The notes under the pieces: model-generated | Databases searched by the model: none | What the model was told of the DNA's origin: nothing | The model's input: the letters and a program-made list of their open reading frames with translations, nothing else | DNA from: Ramicandelaber brevisporus | Lineage: Eukaryota; Kickxellomycota; Ramicandelaberales; Ramicandelaberaceae | Direction of reading: 5' to 3' | NCBI GenBank assembly: GCA_025201865.1 | Contig: MU602820.1 | Coordinates: 1-36,529, forward strand | Length of the DNA stretch: 36,529 nucleotides | Position numbers and translations under genes: made by a program | Shown: piece by piece, positions 33,802-36,529 of the stretch | How the letters are laid out: the number at the start of each line of letters is the position of its first letter | Position numbering within the stretch: position 1 is the stretch's first letter

Positions 33802-36144
33802 ATGAGTGGATGGATGAATGAAGCGCCAAACCCGCAATCTCGACTATCGAACCGCTCACTCTCCACTACTATCATACCAAAAGAAATGAATCGACAAGAT
33901 TACGGCAGCAATGTCAGGGCGGCAGCGTCACCTCCAGTGGCTCGAGCGCCGCGTGTTGTTCGCGCAGCTGGATCTACACCAGGGATCGAACCACTCCACA
34001 CAGTGCCTTCATCACAGCAATCCTCACCCAGCCTGGCATCGTGGCATGTCGCCAGCGGCGGAAACAGCAGTGGCAGATCTACCGCAATGGGCACAGCAGA
34101 GCTCAGTGGCACTGGACGAAGAGTAATGGGTTCAGTTAATGGCAGTAGCAGTGGTGGTGGTGGTGGTGGTGGTAGTGGTAGTGGTAATACTAGCAGCAAC
34201 AATCCTAGGACGGCACCATCTACGCCACCTTACATTGCATCTGCTGGGAGTGGTGGATATGGCCCCAAGATTCGGTCGTCATCACCATCCAGAATGGCAC
34301 ATCAACAGCAACCAGCTATGTCACCAACCACTTTACCGCCCCTATCATCTGCTGGATCAACCCCTAGAGTGGTTAGAACATCTGGATTGTCCAGAATCGC
34401 ATCTAATGCCAGCTCAGTAACATCATCAACGGTATCGAGTGCAATCAACAACACAGCTTCTCCACAAGTTAGAATGTCTGCAAGTCACAATCAATATCAA
34501 CAATATCAACAGCAACAGCCACCACCACCAAAGGTATCGACAGCCCATTCTATTCATTTACATAGTCAGCCTGTAAAAGTACAGCAGAGAAACGGAAGTG
34601 TTACAGCAAATAGCGCTGCCTACGGTCCAGACTCAGTCATTTCTCCTCTGCAGACTGCACCCACCGTATCCGTGTCCAATAACACTCCTCGCGGTATGAG
34701 GGCTCGAACACCTTCCCCTCCTGCTGTGCCTCGAGTTCAACAACAGCAACAACAACAGCATCAAGCACCGCCACAGCTATCATATCAGCAAAACCAATCT
34801 GGAAGAGCCTCGCCTGCTCTTGTAGCAACTCGATCATTACAGCAGTATCAACAGCAGCAAAGCGCACATCTTCCACCATTTGCATCTTCAGCAGCTGTTG
34901 GTGGGAAGGTGGTGCGAGCAGACACAAGTGGAATGCCATCAAACTCAGCCTCACAGCTTCGGAAACGAGCTGATAGCATCTCATCTCTTGGCTCAGATGC
35001 AGCTGATAGACTGTACGGTCCACACGTGTCATCCAATCATCCTGAACTGAGGAGAAATGGCAGCATCTCGGGCTCAGTCAGAAGCGGCGCAAGTACTGCA
35101 GCGAGTGGAACTGATATCGAGCCAGAAAGTGATGACGATTACGACGATGATGTTGAATCTCATGATGACTCTTTGAAGAGACGGCTGCAACCTGTGGCTC
35201 GCGCACCAATCACAGTGAAAACATCAGGCATTCTTAATACAAAGAGATCAAATCCATTAATGCTATCTCCAAGCAATCGATCAATTCTCTCCCCCATTCG
35301 CACAACTCTTCCAACTGGTGGTCATCAAGCATTACGACGCCAGCCAAGTATCAACTCTATATCAAGCAGATGCTCTTTGCATTTAACGAGTGAAGATGAT
35401 GATCTTGGTGCAGATTTAACAGATGGACAGGACAGTGGTCGTGACTTGGATTCACCTCGAGCAACAGCAGCTGGTTCATCATCACTGGCATCACATCGTG
35501 CCCAGAGACGTCTCAACTCATCCAACAGCGCACTTGATAACAGCCCAGTTGTGTTGGAAGCACGTGTTAACCGTAAAATGGATGATTTAGTTATAACCAA
35601 CCAATCGCTTTTAAACATCAATTCTGGGCTGGAGTCAAAAGTACGTAAACAGCAAAAGATTATTGATATGCTACAGCGCCAGATATCCGCAATGACTGCT
35701 GGTAATCCCGAACAATTCCTGGCGGCAGCGGCAGCAATCTCAGCTGCTGGTGGTACCAATGATGGAGCCGATTCTGATCAGAATTTGTCAAATGCATCGT
35801 CAGCCATGTCATCACTGGCCGTATTAGCTGGACTCTCATCGGCTACATCGCAAGTGTTAGATATATTACGCAAACCTGGCGGAATTGCAGATATATCAGA
35901 AGATGAATTAGATTCAATTGATGCACAGATGAATATACAGCAGCAAGCAGACCAATCGTACTTGAGATCAATGGTGAGCCTTCAAATGATGATTGAAAAT
36001 GGTACAAAAGCTATTAATTATAAACAAAGCACTTCTGGCAGAGTCATTGCTAACGATGCATCTCCCGATATTGATGAATTGGGAAATGAGCATGTTGATG
36101 ACAGTGACGCACCTTCTTCTCCACCCCAACTCTCACAAGCCTGA
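33802..36144 (+). CDS. Low-complexity protein with C-terminal coiled coil
   Basis: 780 aa, single exon, ending TGA TAA. The first 550 residues are low complexity: Ser/Thr/Pro/Gln/Gly-rich, with poly-Gly (about 115-125), several poly-Gln blocks and repeated basic Pro-rich motifs of the form PRVVR (about residues 50, 190). An acidic patch (ESDDDYDDDVESHDD) lies near 440-455. Residues about 590-635 form a conserved-looking coiled coil (LEARVNRKMDDLVITNQSLL, then KVRKQQKIIDMLQRQISAM). A similar RK..DLxISNxSLLxIN motif occurs in uncharacterised fungal proteins, from memory. The C-terminal 140 residues are moderately ordered (VLDILRKPGGIADISEDELD). SxxP sites and low complexity suggest a phosphorylated scaffold, possibly cytoskeletal; function unknown. 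ATG 33802 is the first in frame; Met 29 is an alternative. Confidence 0.8.
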   Translation: MSGWMNEAPNPQSRLSNRSLSTTIIPKEMNRQDYGSNVRAAASPPVARAPRVVRAAGSTPGIEPLHTVPSSQQSSPSLASWHVASGGNSSGRSTAMGTAELSGTGRRVMGSVNGSSSGGGGGGGSGSGNTSSNNPRTAPSTPPYIASAGSGGYGPKIRSSSPSRMAHQQQPAMSPTTLPPLSSAGSTPRVVRTSGLSRIASNASSVTSSTVSSAINNTASPQVRMSASHNQYQQYQQQQPPPPKVSTAHSIHLHSQPVKVQQRNGSVTANSAAYGPDSVISPLQTAPTVSVSNNTPRGMRARTPSPPAVPRVQQQQQQQHQAPPQLSYQQNQSGRASPALVATRSLQQYQQQQSAHLPPFASSAAVGGKVVRADTSGMPSNSASQLRKRADSISSLGSDAADRLYGPHVSSNHPELRRNGSISGSVRSGASTAASGTDIEPESDDDYDDDVESHDDSLKRRLQPVARAPITVKTSGILNTKRSNPLMLSPSNRSILSPIRTTLPTGGHQALRRQPSINSISSRCSLHLTSEDDDLGADLTDGQDSGRDLDSPRATAAGSSSLASHRAQRRLNSSNSALDNSPVVLEARVNRKMDDLVITNQSLLNINSGLESKVRKQQKIIDMLQRQISAMTAGNPEQFLAAAAAISAAGGTNDGADSDQNLSNASSAMSSLAVLAGLSSATSQVLDILRKPGGIADISEDELDSIDAQMNIQQQADQSYLRSMVSLQMMIENGTKAINYKQSTSGRVIANDASPDIDELGNEHVDDSDAPSSPPQLSQA

Positions 36145-36529
36145 TAATATTTTCTTGTAATACACCCCTGCCTACTCTCCTATTCTCTAACTCATTCAAG
36201 TCTCTCTTTAACACACCCATTCTTTCCTGTTATTGTTAAAACCATATATAATATTCTCATTTTCATAACAAAGAATGTAAAAACGATCCTATAAATAGAC
36301 GAGTTTAGAAGGATGGTCGAAGCTGGTGGCATGATGACCACCCGCGACTAGTTTCCACGCGGATGCCGCTGCATGCTTATGGAGAATGTGCGTTTTTTGC
36401 ACGGAGTGATGAAACCAAGCACTGAAATGCGCGGGTAGCTGCAGAGAGTTGAAGGCACAACTCCGCGCTCAGATGGAGTGTTGGCGAGCCGGGCTACTCG
36501 CGTGGAGAATAACCGCGCCGCTGCTGCTG
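36145..36529. other. Unassigned right edge with TATA box and GC-rich structured segment
   Basis: After AT-rich 3' UTR-like sequence, a TATAAATAG lies at 36290-36298. From about 36310 the sequence becomes clearly richer in GC and contains a hairpin (GGTGG..CCACC at about 36328-36346). Only very short plus-strand ORFs occur. It could be the promoter and 5' end of a gene or a structured RNA running off the window; no known RNA family was recognised. Confidence 0.3.

Noticed and set aside
36289-36529. Minus-strand frame open from the window edge to 36289 with a single in-frame TGA (36469-36471), a possible selenoprotein
   Set aside because: No recognisable protein family, no Cys-homologue pattern around the TGA and no convincing SECIS hairpin downstream; such a frame can arise by chance in GC-rich sequence.

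Overview
This is a nuclear contig from a fungus, most likely an early-diverging (non-Dikarya) lineage. Genes are compact, on both strands, and nearly intron-free. Only three spliced genes could be resolved, with GT..AG introns starting GTATGT, GTACGA and GTACGT. The gene set is typically fungal: a POS5-type mitochondrial NAD(H) kinase, verprolin, a Thr-rich wall-sensor-like protein, a GPI-anchored DUF7707-like protein and a DUF7719-like membrane protein. Two traits are unusual for familiar yeasts and moulds: an animal-type HPRT and, above all, a selenocysteine tRNA. The exact taxon cannot be named from the sequence.

Layout. 0.2-4.0 kb: a verprolin/WIP actin regulator (two exons) and a TBRG1-like FYRN/FYRC nuclear protein, both minus. 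4.05-5.26 kb: a 1.2-kb insertion with terminal inverted repeats and an 8-bp target-site duplication, sitting at the stop codon of the NAD(H) kinase gene (5.26-6.46 kb, minus). 6.5-7.8 kb: a long, repeat-rich, gene-free promoter region. 7.8-15.4 kb: the Thr-rich single-pass protein (+), mitochondrial SHMT (-), the DUF7719-like protein (+), a CUE-AlkB-GRF dioxygenase (-) and CLPTM1 (+). 15.4-20 kb: a DHHC-type palmitoyltransferase with a DHFC core (-), an F-box/LRR-like gene broken by a 510-base assembly gap (+) and a small membrane protein (+). 20-26.6 kb: RPC2, the second-largest subunit of RNA polymerase III (-), divergent from an unusually large CDC45 (+). 26.76-26.85 kb: tRNA-Sec (-). 27.3-33.6 kb: an importin-alpha-like ARM protein without an IBB domain (+), mitochondrial ATP synthase gamma (-, two exons), OPA3-like (+, two exons), HPRT (+) and the GPI protein (+). 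33.8-36.1 kb: a low-complexity coiled-coil protein (+). The last 240 bases are unassigned.

The genes are independent housekeeping units, not an operon or pathway cluster. Four encode mitochondrial proteins (NAD(H) kinase, SHMT, ATP synthase gamma, OPA3-like). ATP3 and OPA3 share a short divergent promoter carrying a mirrored TTTAAGGCT motif that recurs upstream of HPRT.

The two observations most worth following are the tRNA-Sec, which predicts UGA recoding in this fungus although no selenoprotein was recognised in the window, and the TIR/TSD element at the NAD(H) kinase stop codon. That element carries sub-terminal fold-backs and unexplained coding-like sequence.
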